DNA of 38,882 nucleotides from an uncultured Cytophagales bacterium (GCA_938002655.1 CALLAC010000038.1:1-38882); one strand, 5' to 3'; counted from the first letter of the stretch, positions 26,283 through 34,732 are shown. Notes: generated by a model not told the origin, from the letters alone. Program-made: numbers and translations.

Positions 26283-26672
26283 TTATATTTTTTCATACAA
26301 CCGAAACCGCTGATGTACAAAAAATCGTTCGGTGCGTATAGAGCCGTCTTTTTCAATCGTTTCAATGTTTGTTCTTGTAGTAGTGCTATAAATGGGCTGG
26401 AGAGCGTGTTTCCAGGCAAATTGCACCAGCAGGCAGGTAGCCCCAAAGTCGCCTTGTATGAGTAGCAAATCATTTTTTTTTGCATTTTTTTCTATCCATC
26501 GGAAAATAGGCGTAAGATATTCGGTAAGTGCGGGCAACTCGGGGGGAATGTTGCTCCACAATTCTTGTAAATTTTCGGGTAAATAAATAAAACGCTCTAC
26601 TTTCCAGTTGCTTTGAGCGTCTTGAATTTGTTCTTCTGTAAGCCGATGCGAAAAAAGTAGATAGAGGGTCAT
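26283..26672 (-). CDS. csx20: CRISPR-associated protein Csx20 (predicted ring nuclease)
   Basis: The 129-residue product resembles the Csx20 family of type III CRISPR loci. It starts with LYLLFSHRLTEEQIQDAQ, followed by LPENLQELWSNIPP, a region ending in FRWIEKNAKKNDLLLIQGDFG plus AT, and a C-terminal tail TERFFVHQRFRLY. The pattern of a Rossmann-like fold with QGDFGAT is the recognisable core. Csx20 has been proposed as a single-domain CARF-related ring nuclease that destroys cyclic oligoadenylate and so switches off the response. I chose the ATG at 26672, because the extension to 26702 overlaps the upstream gene. It overlaps the CARF-nuclease gene by 4 bp and is the last gene of the operon. 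Confidence 0.8.
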   Translation of the reverse strand: MTLYLLFSHRLTEEQIQDAQSNWKVERFIYLPENLQELWSNIPPELPALTEYLTPIFRWIEKNAKKNDLLLIQGDFGATCLLVQFAWKHALQPIYSTTTRTNIETIEKDGSIRTERFFVHQRFRLYEKI

Positions 26673-27796
26673 AGAGAGTTTGTATTGAGCTTTGCTAACC
26701 AATCTTCAAGGGTAATGGTGTTTTCTATGTTGTACTCGTTTTTGGTTATCAAAGTGATATTATGAAATTTGAGGCGGTCTTTGATTTGGTTTTGTTGTGG
26801 TTGTTTTTCATCTGTGGGCAGATTGCCCAAAGTATAAATAAAGGCTTTGGGGAAAATACCAAATTCTTTTCGTAAAGCATCAAGTTTGTAAATGTACTCG
26901 TTGAGGTTGTTTTTACCGTTAATGAGGTGGGAAGTTTTACATTCAATAATATAAAGTTCGTTTTCGTAGATAAACATCACGTCAAAATCGTTATCGGTGT
27001 TTTTGATATCACTTTTTTGCAATATCAGCCCCAAGCCAATGCTATCCTCTGCCAGGTGCAAATGCTTTTTAATTTTGTAGTAGGTGTACTCTTCGAGCCA
27101 CTTGCCTGTAAGGTATTCAGCTTCTTTTTTGGACAATTCATTAGGCTTTTCGGGCGAAAACTCAAAATTTTTCACTAATTCAGCCAAACAAGGCAATTCG
27201 CTGAATGACACTTTTTTGGCATTTTTATTTTTTTCTTGGATAAAATCCCTTAATTCTTTCAGGTTATCTACATTGGTCTGCTCTGCCTCGATAAACTTTT
27301 CATAAATTTTTTGGGAAATATCTTCTTTATAGGCAGGTTTGTAATTTTTATTGATTTTGATGCCGTAGCTGGTCAGGTATTCGGTAAGGGTGATTTTTTG
27401 GGTAAGTTTATTCTTTTCTTCTGTGTTCAGGTTCAAAATTTCATTTTTGCCCGTGAGGTAGTACATAGTAGCATTGGGTTTTGATTTAAAGAACTCATTA
27501 ACGGCAAGGCTCATCAGTTTGGTTCCGCCCGTGATATTTACGAAATATTGGTCGTTTTCGTGGTAATGTTTTTGTAGTTCTTGGATAATTTTATTAGGTT
27601 CAAATTCATTTACATTCAGTTTTTGAATTTGGTTTTCTTGTAAATGAAGTGTATTACAAATCCATTGGCTACAGCCTTTTTTTTCCATAGCTTGGGTAGA
27701 AATAAAGAGATATTTATCAAAGGTGCCAATTTCTTTCATAAACTGCACATTTTGCACGGTTTGGTCGCTAATGATAAGCACTGCAATGTTTGCCAT
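26669..27796 (-). CDS. Card1/Can2-like CARF-domain nuclease (DUF1887 family)
   Basis: The 375-residue protein has an N-terminal CARF domain (about 1-145) with the ligand motif NITGGTKLM (87-95), a linker, and a C-terminal restriction-endonuclease-like domain (about 225-375) with LEEY (234-237), FDVMF (D272) and IIECK (E285, K287), which is the PD-(D/E)XK active site. This is the architecture of Card1/Can2, effectors activated by cyclic tetra-adenylate that nick or degrade DNA and/or RNA. All catalytic residues appear intact. The gene starts 7 bp after csm5 and overlaps csx20 by 4 bp. The cyclic nucleotide (cA4 or another) is inferred from the family and cannot be read directly. Confidence 0.88.
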   Translation of the reverse strand: MANIAVLIISDQTVQNVQFMKEIGTFDKYLFISTQAMEKKGCSQWICNTLHLQENQIQKLNVNEFEPNKIIQELQKHYHENDQYFVNITGGTKLMSLAVNEFFKSKPNATMYYLTGKNEILNLNTEEKNKLTQKITLTEYLTSYGIKINKNYKPAYKEDISQKIYEKFIEAEQTNVDNLKELRDFIQEKNKNAKKVSFSELPCLAELVKNFEFSPEKPNELSKKEAEYLTGKWLEEYTYYKIKKHLHLAEDSIGLGLILQKSDIKNTDNDFDVMFIYENELYIIECKTSHLINGKNNLNEYIYKLDALRKEFGIFPKAFIYTLGNLPTDEKQPQQNQIKDRLKFHNITLITKNEYNIENTITLEDWLAKLNTNSL

Positions 27797-27802
27797 AATT
27801 TT

Positions 27803-29182
27803 TTATTTTTTAAAATTGACGAAAGAAACTTGTGTAATAACACCTTTTTTATTGATTTGACTTACTTTGCAAATGAGGATAGTTCCTTCGGCGAGTTCGC
27901 TGGTGTAGCCTTTCAACTCAAATTCGGGTTCATTGCCTTCGGCTATCATCAGTTTTACTTTATTAGGCTTGCCCGATTTTACTACGATGGCGTTTATTTC
28001 GGTATTTTGTTTGATTTTTGTGCCGGCTTTAAGGTACTCGGCTACGATTTCTTTGGGTTTTTCTTCTTGCTGTAAAGCACCAGGTTCAATTTCCGTATTT
28101 ACGAATTTTGTTGGGTTTTCTTTTGGAATTTCTTTGTCATCTACCTGCAACCAGCCCCAAGGCATTATGGAATCAACTTCGATGGTTTTGGTAATAGGAA
28201 ACTCCGATGCGTTTTTGCTTACTCTGTTGGCAGGCTTGAAATGTTGGAGAAAGTTATTAAACTTTGCCTTGTCGTAATGATACACCGCCAAGCCAATAGA
28301 CTGATAAAAATAACCTTTCCCCGAACCGAGTTTGAAGCATATTTTGCCTTTTTGCAGTTCTTCTTTGAGGTACTCGTAACTATCAAGAAGTTTTTGGCTA
28401 TTTTGATTATAAAATTTTTCAATGATTTCAATATCTCTTTGGTTGGCGTCGCGGCTAAATTGGGCAAGGCAACGGAAAATTTCTTTTATATCGTGAGAAC
28501 TTTTGAAGTGTGTTTCAAGCAAAGTATCGGGGCTGATAGCCTCCCAATACTGCGGTATGCCTGCTTGTTTTTGAGGATTTTTGAGATGAAACCGCACCGA
28601 TTTGTACACCCAAACAGCTTCTTTGGGTGCAAGCGAGCTATCGGCAAAGGCAAGTTTTATTTTTTTGTATTTTTCTTCAATTTTTTCGATACAACTTTTT
28701 GCTTTGTTCTTGTCTTGCAAGTTTTGCAAAAGTTCTTTTATTTGGTTTTTTCCTTCTTGATGATTTTTGAGCCAATCGTAGAGCAAAGCTCCTTTGAATG
28801 CTCCTTTGAGCGAGCTACCAGGCAAGTAAGGCTGAAAGTGAGGCGATTTGATAATTTCGTTGATAAGCACTTTGCCCGATACAGAATTTGTTTTAGGCAC
28901 TACTCGCAAGGCGAGTGTTTTAAAATCGGCTTGTAGGCGATTTTTTATGAAGTTTTTGAGTTCGAAATTGCTTCGGTTGTTATCCATACCGGTAGCTACG
29001 CCTGCCACATATTCGTCGATGAGGCTATCCATATTACCTTTTTGCTTGAAAGCCTCTTTGATTTTTTCGTGGTTGAGAAAATAAACGTATTCACCCTCGA
29101 ATACAAAATCGCTATATGGGGAAAATTTTTCGCCTGTCGTAACCGAAACAGGGCTAATAGTACGAAAATAGAGCTTTTGCAT
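27803..29182 (-). CDS. csm5: Type III-A CRISPR RAMP protein Csm5
   Basis: This 459-residue RAMP protein caps the 3' end of the crRNA in the Csm complex. The RAMP motif PYLPGSSLKGAFKGALL is at 118-134, the glycine-rich loop LGSGKGYFYQSIG at 285-297, and the PWGWLQ segment at 341-346 corresponds to the usual end of Csm5. Another 110 residues follow, with a lysine/glutamate linker and a small beta-rich part (INAIVVKSGKPNKVKLMI, GTILICKVSQINKKG) that looks like an OB-type fold and is not part of the standard domain. It lies between csm4 (5-bp gap) and the CARF-nuclease (6-bp gap). Confidence 0.92.
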   Translation of the reverse strand: MQKLYFRTISPVSVTTGEKFSPYSDFVFEGEYVYFLNHEKIKEAFKQKGNMDSLIDEYVAGVATGMDNNRSNFELKNFIKNRLQADFKTLALRVVPKTNSVSGKVLINEIIKSPHFQPYLPGSSLKGAFKGALLYDWLKNHQEGKNQIKELLQNLQDKNKAKSCIEKIEEKYKKIKLAFADSSLAPKEAVWVYKSVRFHLKNPQKQAGIPQYWEAISPDTLLETHFKSSHDIKEIFRCLAQFSRDANQRDIEIIEKFYNQNSQKLLDSYEYLKEELQKGKICFKLGSGKGYFYQSIGLAVYHYDKAKFNNFLQHFKPANRVSKNASEFPITKTIEVDSIMPWGWLQVDDKEIPKENPTKFVNTEIEPGALQQEEKPKEIVAEYLKAGTKIKQNTEINAIVVKSGKPNKVKLMIAEGNEPEFELKGYTSELAEGTILICKVSQINKKGVITQVSFVNFKK

Positions 29183-29187
29183 AGGAT

Positions 29188-30213
29188 TTACTTGTTTTGA
29201 AAATGATATTTTTCGGGCAAAGCAACCGAGAGGGCTTTGCCATAACGAAGGCGTATGCCATTGTTTTCGTGGAGGTGCAAGGCTTCTATTTTTCCATTTA
29301 CCCCAATATGTACGGCTCCTTCCAAAACTGCCTGTATTACTTTCAGTCGGTAATTATCGGCAAGAAACATTCCGCCACGCAGTTTGCTTTGGTAGAGTAA
29401 GAGCTGGGGTAGTTCGTTTTCTTGGGGAAAGAGCAAGCCCAGAGCCATTTCTTGTTGGCTTTTTTGGCTGAAAAAATCAGGCAGATTTTGAATTTTTTCA
29501 AGGCTTTCCATTTGCCCTGCTCCTGTACTTCGCTCGCCGCCTATGCCCGTATGCGTGAGAGAGTTCCATACCTCATCAAATAGTTTTTGGTCATCTTGGC
29601 TCAAATCGGTGTGGTACAAAAAATACCAATGCACAGTGTAGTATTCGTTTCCGAGCAAAAACAAATCAGTTTGGGAGTAAAGGTTGCCATCTTCTTCGGT
29701 AGTGTGTTTGCGTACTTTGAGGGCATCATCTTTTTTGTAAAGGCTCAAATTCCTGATTTCGTTGGCACTCCCAATTTCTGAAAGATGCACCACGAAGCGG
29801 TCGTCTATAAGATAACAAAATTTCTCATCGAGCCATTGGTCGGGCAGAAGTTGTTCTTGCCAAACTTTCCAAGAGAGAAACTGAATTTTTTTGAGTTTTT
29901 TGTGGTCTATGTTTTCGTTGTGGTACAAGTTGAGGCTTGCGGGTTTGGGCAGAAAGAAAATTTTTTGCTTAGTAGCAGTATGTTCTAAACAATAAAATGC
30001 CGAAGAAATTTGGATTTTTCCATCTTGGAAATAGGCAATAAAAGTCTCTGTTTTTTCGGGATACAGCAAACTCATTTGTGCCACAAAAGCTGAAAACAAC
30101 ACGTCGGAATGAATGTACGTGCTGGTATCGGTTAGGGTATTGCTACGGACTTCGGTCGTTTCGCCCAAATGAAAGCGACTTTGTGGCTTACATTTTAAGA
30201 TAATTGCTTGCAT
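29188..30213 (-). CDS. csm4: Type III-A CRISPR RAMP protein Csm4
   Basis: The 341-residue RAMP protein binds the 5' tag of the crRNA and contacts Cas10 in the Csm complex. Recognisable parts are the N-terminal strand with SRFHLGE (12-18), the SDVLFSAF helix (36-43), which is typical of Csm4, the glycine-rich loop THTGIGGERSTGAGQ (220-234) and the C-terminal segment GIRLRYGKALSVALP. No catalytic residues are expected. It stands between csm3 (9-bp gap) and csm5 (5-bp gap). Confidence 0.92.
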   Translation of the reverse strand: MQAIILKCKPQSRFHLGETTEVRSNTLTDTSTYIHSDVLFSAFVAQMSLLYPEKTETFIAYFQDGKIQISSAFYCLEHTATKQKIFFLPKPASLNLYHNENIDHKKLKKIQFLSWKVWQEQLLPDQWLDEKFCYLIDDRFVVHLSEIGSANEIRNLSLYKKDDALKVRKHTTEEDGNLYSQTDLFLLGNEYYTVHWYFLYHTDLSQDDQKLFDEVWNSLTHTGIGGERSTGAGQMESLEKIQNLPDFFSQKSQQEMALGLLFPQENELPQLLLYQSKLRGGMFLADNYRLKVIQAVLEGAVHIGVNGKIEALHLHENNGIRLRYGKALSVALPEKYHFQNK

Positions 30214-30222
30214 AAAACATTT

Positions 30223-30831
30223 TCAGGATTTCCATTCAATTTTTACTTTTCCATAGCCACGTGTGCCACTGCCACCAAGGTAATCGTTTTGAAGCAAATC
30301 AAAACCTTCTTTGAGTTTTCCAATAAAATCTTCGGTATCTTCTTGGTATTTATCCAATATAATTTCGAAATGAAAGACCGCTCCCGCAGGTACTCGCTCA
30401 ATGGTACGAGGGTGTTTGGCTTTGCCTGTTGGGCGGTCGATGGTGTTTTCGGTTTTTATTTCGGTGTAATCGGTTTCTAATTTGACTTCTTTTTCGGGGA
30501 AATCTTGCCTGAATTTTTCTTCATCTAAATAGGCATCACGAAAGATGAGACGGGTAATTTCTTGCTTTTTATCTTTATCTTCAACGCCTCCAAACATTTT
30601 GCGGAGCAGGTGGCTATCGGTTTTTACGTCCATAGAACCTTCTTTTTTAGCAAGTAGCGAGCGGATTTTACCTTTGAGCGAACTGCCAGGAATGTAAGGA
30701 ACACCTTTGGGAGTTTTGATGACGGGCAAGTCCAATCCGCCGATGTCCAAAGCAGTTTTGGCACCGCCAATGTGCAAACCTGTTTCGAGGGTAATAGTGC
30801 CTGTAAGTACCTTTTTTTCAATGAGTTTCAT
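30223..30831 (-). CDS. csm3: Type III-A CRISPR RAMP protein Csm3, backbone and RNA slicer
   Basis: Csm3 forms the repeated backbone of the complex and cuts target RNA at 6-nt intervals. The 202 residues are of normal length. GLHIGGAKTALDIGGLDLPVIK at about 18-39 carries Asp34, which by alignment with the GGxDxPV pattern is the catalytic residue. GVPYIPGSSLKGKIRSLL (43-60) is the RAMP motif, and YLGGSGTRGYGKV near the C-terminus is the glycine-rich loop. The thumb region with IDRPTGKAKHPRTIERVP is also present. The slicer therefore looks intact. The start is 33 bp after csm2. Confidence 0.94.
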   Translation of the reverse strand: MKLIEKKVLTGTITLETGLHIGGAKTALDIGGLDLPVIKTPKGVPYIPGSSLKGKIRSLLAKKEGSMDVKTDSHLLRKMFGGVEDKDKKQEITRLIFRDAYLDEEKFRQDFPEKEVKLETDYTEIKTENTIDRPTGKAKHPRTIERVPAGAVFHFEIILDKYQEDTEDFIGKLKEGFDLLQNDYLGGSGTRGYGKVKIEWKS

Positions 30832-30864
30832 ATCTTGATGGTATTTGGTTTTGGAAAAATGAAT

Positions 30865-31305
30865 TTACTTATTGCCATAAAACTTATGATATGCCACTAC
30901 GGCTTCCATAAAATCTTTGAAGTTTTCGAGTTGGCTTTCGTCTTTCACTTCCTTGATAAGGCTATCTATAAAAGCCACAAAAGATTTAGCATTTTCAGCT
31001 TTGCCTTCAAGTCTGCCTGCAATATAGGCAAGGTTGGGGCGAATGAGTTTGAGGCTTGCTGGGTCTTTGGCTTTCTTTATTTCCTGAAAGATGTTGCGTA
31101 GCTGATGCGTAGTAATGTCTTTGCCGCGTTCTTGGACAAAATTTTCAGTTGTAGCAAAGATTTCATCAATTTTGGTACTTTGCTTAAATTTGAGCAGTTC
31201 GCGTTTCAGTTCGCCAAAATATTTTTTCCCTTCTTCGGCGAGTTCAGCAAAGGTTTTGGAATTATTATTTTTGTTTTTATCGGGTTGATTTTTTCCTGCG
31301 TTCAT
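30865..31305 (-). CDS. csm2: Type III-A CRISPR small subunit Csm2
   Basis: This 146-residue, largely alpha-helical basic protein is the small subunit of the Csm complex, which lines the target-RNA path next to the Csm3 backbone. TTHQLRNIFQEIKKAKD (about 64-80) and LIRPNLAYIAGR (about 86-97) are typical Csm2 signatures, followed by KSFVAFIDSLIKEV and FMEAVVAYHKFYG at the end. The N-terminus is a disordered Asn/Lys-rich stretch. It lies 17 bp after cas10 in the operon. Confidence 0.92.
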   Translation of the reverse strand: MNAGKNQPDKNKNNNSKTFAELAEEGKKYFGELKRELLKFKQSTKIDEIFATTENFVQERGKDITTHQLRNIFQEIKKAKDPASLKLIRPNLAYIAGRLEGKAENAKSFVAFIDSLIKEVKDESQLENFKDFMEAVVAYHKFYGNK

Positions 31306-31322
31306 AAGCGTAGGGTTTTGTG

Positions 31323-32738
31323 TTATGGATTTTCAGTTTCTTTTCTTGATTTGGTGAGCAGTTCAGCCCAGCGAGCCGCCACAGGAAACACCATTGGGTT
31401 GAGGGCTTTTTCTCGTTTCATAAAAGTTTGCAAGAGGGCTTGCTCGTATTCTTTGAAGATTTGTTCTACAATTTCTTTGATTTCGGGTTTGTCTTTAAAA
31501 TTTCGCAAGTAATATTTAAGGCGATGCACTTTGGGGAAGTTGAGCTTGCCGTTTTGGGCTTTTTCTTGCAGACGAGTAAAGCCAATATCGCTGGATTTGA
31601 TGCGATGCAATACGGCACGAGAGGCGTTTTGTTCATCGATAAGTTTTTGAAACTTTTTTGCGTATTCTTGGGCTTTGGCGAAATCGTTCCAAGTGAGTGG
31701 CTCACCGAAAAGAGTAATTTTGTTTTTACTGTGTTTTTTAGAAAGTTCCAAAGCGTGTTCGGCTTCTTCAGCAATACGCACCATAGGGAATTTGGGTGGT
31801 ACAATTACCACACCTGCCGAAAGGGTAAGATGAAGGTCATTTTTGCTTTGGTAATCGTCAAAGGCTTTTTGTATTTTTCCGGCGGCTTCCAAGATTTTAT
31901 CCCAAGCCCCAATGAGGAAACAATCGTCGCCTCCCGAAAAAATGGGATAGATGTATTCATTTTTGATATATTCTTTGAGGATTTCATAGATTTTTTTCTC
32001 AAAAAATTCGGAAAGTATTTTTGAGTTTCGTTGGTATTCGTCTTGATTTTTATTTCTGAAAAGTTGTCCGAGATTATCTACGTCCATTTTGAGGGCGGCG
32101 AGTTTTGCGTCGCCAGTAGCTTTTTGGGCAATTTCGTCAAACTCGGTGATGCTTTTGTCTTTGCTTAGGGGAAGTTTGTTGAGGATAGTGCCTTCGAATT
32201 GTCGCTCTATTTTAGAGAATTTGAGCACCAATCCTGCTTTTGAGAGGGGGTTGGCACTTGTATTTTTCTCTTTTGCTTCAATTACAAAGCCTGTGGCTTC
32301 AATCAAATTTTCAGTAATTTCTTTCCATTTACTTTCATTGGTGGGTTGGTAGTCGTAGCTGTGCGTGTAGAGAGGTTTTTGCAATTTGGCAATATTAGCT
32401 TTCTGAGCAAGGGCTTGCATTGTAGCTTTGAACTCTTCATTTTTGGGTACATAAGCTACTATGGGAAAGATGTTTTCAGTGGCAAAATCTCGCTGAAATT
32501 CTCGGATACTTTCTCGGAGTTGTTCTTCTTGGCTTTCTACGAAGAAAAATAAATTTCCTCCGCCGTTGTAGAGGACTTCAATTTTGCCTAATGTATTTTT
32601 GAAAAATTCTTCTGCCAGATGGGTAAGCATCTGCACATAGACAGAGCGAGCTTTCAGTTGCCGCGAAGCACCTTTGGAAGGTACATCGAAAATAAAGGTT
32701 TGTATGCCCGAAATATCAATTTTGAGGAGATATTGCAT
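31323..32738 (-). CDS. csm1: Cas10/Csm1, GGDD cyclase without HD nuclease domain
   Basis: Cas10 is the signature subunit of type III CRISPR complexes and makes cyclic oligoadenylate when target RNA is bound. At 471 residues it is far shorter than the usual 750-850. The protein begins directly with the Palm1 motif LLKIDISGIQTFIF (4-17), goes on to the Palm1 strand NGGGNLFFF (58-66), then Palm2 with LKMDVDNLGQLF (216-227) and the intact GGDD cyclase site (269-272), and ends with a helical D4 domain. There is no HD domain, and only 75 bp separate its ATG from the next gene, so no HD part can be hidden upstream. It has a single Cys (C273), so the CxxC zinc ribbon between the Palm domains is also missing. 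First gene of the operon. Confidence 0.94.
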   Translation of the reverse strand: MQYLLKIDISGIQTFIFDVPSKGASRQLKARSVYVQMLTHLAEEFFKNTLGKIEVLYNGGGNLFFFVESQEEQLRESIREFQRDFATENIFPIVAYVPKNEEFKATMQALAQKANIAKLQKPLYTHSYDYQPTNESKWKEITENLIEATGFVIEAKEKNTSANPLSKAGLVLKFSKIERQFEGTILNKLPLSKDKSITEFDEIAQKATGDAKLAALKMDVDNLGQLFRNKNQDEYQRNSKILSEFFEKKIYEILKEYIKNEYIYPIFSGGDDCFLIGAWDKILEAAGKIQKAFDDYQSKNDLHLTLSAGVVIVPPKFPMVRIAEEAEHALELSKKHSKNKITLFGEPLTWNDFAKAQEYAKKFQKLIDEQNASRAVLHRIKSSDIGFTRLQEKAQNGKLNFPKVHRLKYYLRNFKDKPEIKEIVEQIFKEYEQALLQTFMKREKALNPMVFPVAARWAELLTKSRKETENP

Positions 32739-32774
32739 AAAAGTAAGTTGAAAATAATTCTACTACAATACACC

Positions 32775-32807
32775 AAACCTATGAGGTTTAAAAAACCTCA
32801 TAGGTTT
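32775..32807 (-). terminator. Hairpin between acyl-CoA dehydrogenase gene and the CRISPR operon
   Basis: AAACCTATGAGGTTT (32775-32789) and its exact reverse complement (32793-32807) form a 15-bp stem with a three-base loop. The stem starts 7 bp after the stop of the acyl-CoA dehydrogenase gene in the minus direction. A T-run is present only on the plus side, but the position fits a terminator that insulates the cas operon from the housekeeping gene upstream. Confidence 0.6.
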
Positions 32808-32813
32808 TTTAAT

Positions 32814-34619
32814 TTAAACTAACCACTCTGTTTTTTCTTCCACAATTGTAATGGTTTCATCATCAAGCAATCGAGTAGCCAACCACTTTGTTTTAGGTAA
32901 TTCGTAAGCAAAAAAGTACCGCATTGTTTGTACTTTACCCTCGTAGAAGGCTACATCGCTTTCAGCAAGGTTTTGCGTAAGCAACTGTCTTTGGGCTACT
33001 ACTGCTTGTTTGAGCCATTGCCAAGCTACAACTACTAAACTTGCCATTTCCATAAAAAGATTGGCATCTGCCAAAAAACGCTCATAATTGCCTTGCATTG
33101 CCAAAGGGATAAGCGTTTGAAGTACTTGTTGCACTCTGCCAAGTTCTTTCTGTAAAATTTCGGCGTATTTTTTAAGGCTTTCGAAAGTAGTAGCTTGTTG
33201 CAAAGTTTCAGAAATTTCTTGTATCAGGGCCATCAGGGCGGCACCGTTTTGCATTGTTACTTTTCTGCCCAGCAAATCTTGTGACTGAATAGCACTTGTA
33301 CCTTCGTAAATAGTGGTAATGCGAACATCACGATACAATTGCTCTATGGGAAAATCTTTGCAATAACCATAGCCACCAAAAACCTGCATGGCTTCGCTTA
33401 CAGCTTTTATGCCATACTCCGAAGGAAAGGTTTTAGCAATAGGTGTAAGCAAATCTAAGAGCATTTGATATTTGCTTTTTTCCGTATCTTCAGAAACTTC
33501 TGCTAAATCAAAATATCGTGAACATTCCATCAGCAAACTCAAAGATCCTTCTGCAACAGCTTTTTGGAAAAGTAACATTCGTCTTACGTCAGGGTGATTG
33601 ATGATTTTGGTTTGAGGAGTAGTTTTCTGGTCTTTTTCGTTCAGTCGGCGACCTTGTGGGCGTTCTTGGGCATATTGTAAGGCGTGATAATACGCTGTGG
33701 TAGCGATAGCGGCACTCATTAGCCCTACTCCCAGACGAGCTTCGTTCATCATTTGGAACATATATTTTAATCCTTCATGGGGCTTTCCTACCAAATAGCC
33801 AATGCAGTCGTTATTATCACCGAGCATCAAGTGTATTGCAGGTGTGCCTTTTTGGCCCATTTTATGATAGATACCACCTGCTACAACACCATTGGGCTCA
33901 AATGTGCCATTTTCGATACGATATTTGGGTACAATAAAAAGTGAGATGCCTTTTACGCCCGCAGGAGCCCCTTCTATACGTGCAAGCAATAAGTGAATAA
34001 TATTTTCGGCTTGGTCATGTTCGCCTGCTGAAATAAACACCTTTTGTCCTTTGATAAGATATTTACCTTCGCCCAAAGGTTTGGCAGAAGTCGTAATATC
34101 CGAAAGAGAGCTACCTGCCTGAGGTTCAGTAAGAGCCATTGTGCCTTGCCATTCGCCTGAAAGCATTTTGGGTACGTATAGCTTTTTTTGTTCTTCGCTA
34201 CCAAAGTTAATAATCAGTCTTGCCGCACCTGAAGAAAGCCCTGTGTACATAGAGGCGGCATTGTTAGCGGCACTCAAAATAAAACTTGCCAGCGAATACA
34301 CTGTGGCAGGCACTTGCCCGCCGCCTACTTCATAGCTGTAAGTAGCTCCTATCATACCTGCCTCGCCCATAGCTCTAAGATATTTGCCAATTCCCTCATG
34401 AACGGCTACTTTGCCATCTATGAGCTCAGGTTCTTTTTCGTCCATTGCTCGGTAAATGGGGTAGAGCAAATTATCAGCAATTTGCCTCGCACTCTCCAGA
34501 ATCATATCAAATGACTGCCTGTCGTGGTCTTTGTAATGCTCGTATTGCGTAAGTTTTTCGGCTTCAAAAACTTCATAAAGCAAGAATTTCAAATTGCGGA
34601 AAGAAAAATAACGTCCCAT
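32814..34619 (-). CDS. Acyl-CoA dehydrogenase, long DmdC-like type
   Basis: This 601-residue flavoprotein has the extended acyl-CoA dehydrogenase layout: an N-terminal extension (RNLKFLLYEVFEAEKLTQYE), the N-terminal and middle ACAD domains with TMALTEPQAGSSLSDI (FAD/substrate contact) and ISAGEHD, the C-terminal helical domain with YCKDFPIEQLYRDVRITTIYEGTSAIQ, whose Glu in YEGT is the catalytic-base position of this class, and a further C-terminal domain of about 130 residues. Such long enzymes include DmdC (3-methylmercaptopropionyl-CoA dehydrogenase), but most Bacteroidota copies are annotated only as acyl-CoA dehydrogenases of unknown chain specificity. No other beta-oxidation gene is adjacent. 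Confidence 0.9.
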   Translation of the reverse strand: MGRYFSFRNLKFLLYEVFEAEKLTQYEHYKDHDRQSFDMILESARQIADNLLYPIYRAMDEKEPELIDGKVAVHEGIGKYLRAMGEAGMIGATYSYEVGGGQVPATVYSLASFILSAANNAASMYTGLSSGAARLIINFGSEEQKKLYVPKMLSGEWQGTMALTEPQAGSSLSDITTSAKPLGEGKYLIKGQKVFISAGEHDQAENIIHLLLARIEGAPAGVKGISLFIVPKYRIENGTFEPNGVVAGGIYHKMGQKGTPAIHLMLGDNNDCIGYLVGKPHEGLKYMFQMMNEARLGVGLMSAAIATTAYYHALQYAQERPQGRRLNEKDQKTTPQTKIINHPDVRRMLLFQKAVAEGSLSLLMECSRYFDLAEVSEDTEKSKYQMLLDLLTPIAKTFPSEYGIKAVSEAMQVFGGYGYCKDFPIEQLYRDVRITTIYEGTSAIQSQDLLGRKVTMQNGAALMALIQEISETLQQATTFESLKKYAEILQKELGRVQQVLQTLIPLAMQGNYERFLADANLFMEMASLVVVAWQWLKQAVVAQRQLLTQNLAESDVAFYEGKVQTMRYFFAYELPKTKWLATRLLDDETITIVEEKTEWLV

Positions 34620-34677
34620 AAACTACTTGTCTTGTATTTCAGAAAAAAATTGTTTTATCAGCGTAAATTTTCTTTTT

Positions 34678-34685
34678 CAAAGATA
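34678..34685 (-). promoter_or_regulatory. Candidate -7 promoter element of the acyl-CoA dehydrogenase gene
   Basis: Read on the minus strand this is TATCTTTG, a full TAnnTTTG match, 59 bp before the ATG at 34619. A -33 TTTG at the usual spacing was not found. Confidence 0.4.
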
Positions 34686-34732
34686 GAAGTTTTTCCAAAA
34701 AAAATAAGTTTTTTGCGAAAAAAATTGCTAAA

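Noticed and set aside
26703-32738. Long plus-strand open frames opposite the cas operon (for example 28241-28936 and 31428-32024)
   Set aside because: They are rich in Phe and Leu, as expected from the complement of Lys/Glu-rich genes, and the minus-strand frames match Csm proteins throughout.
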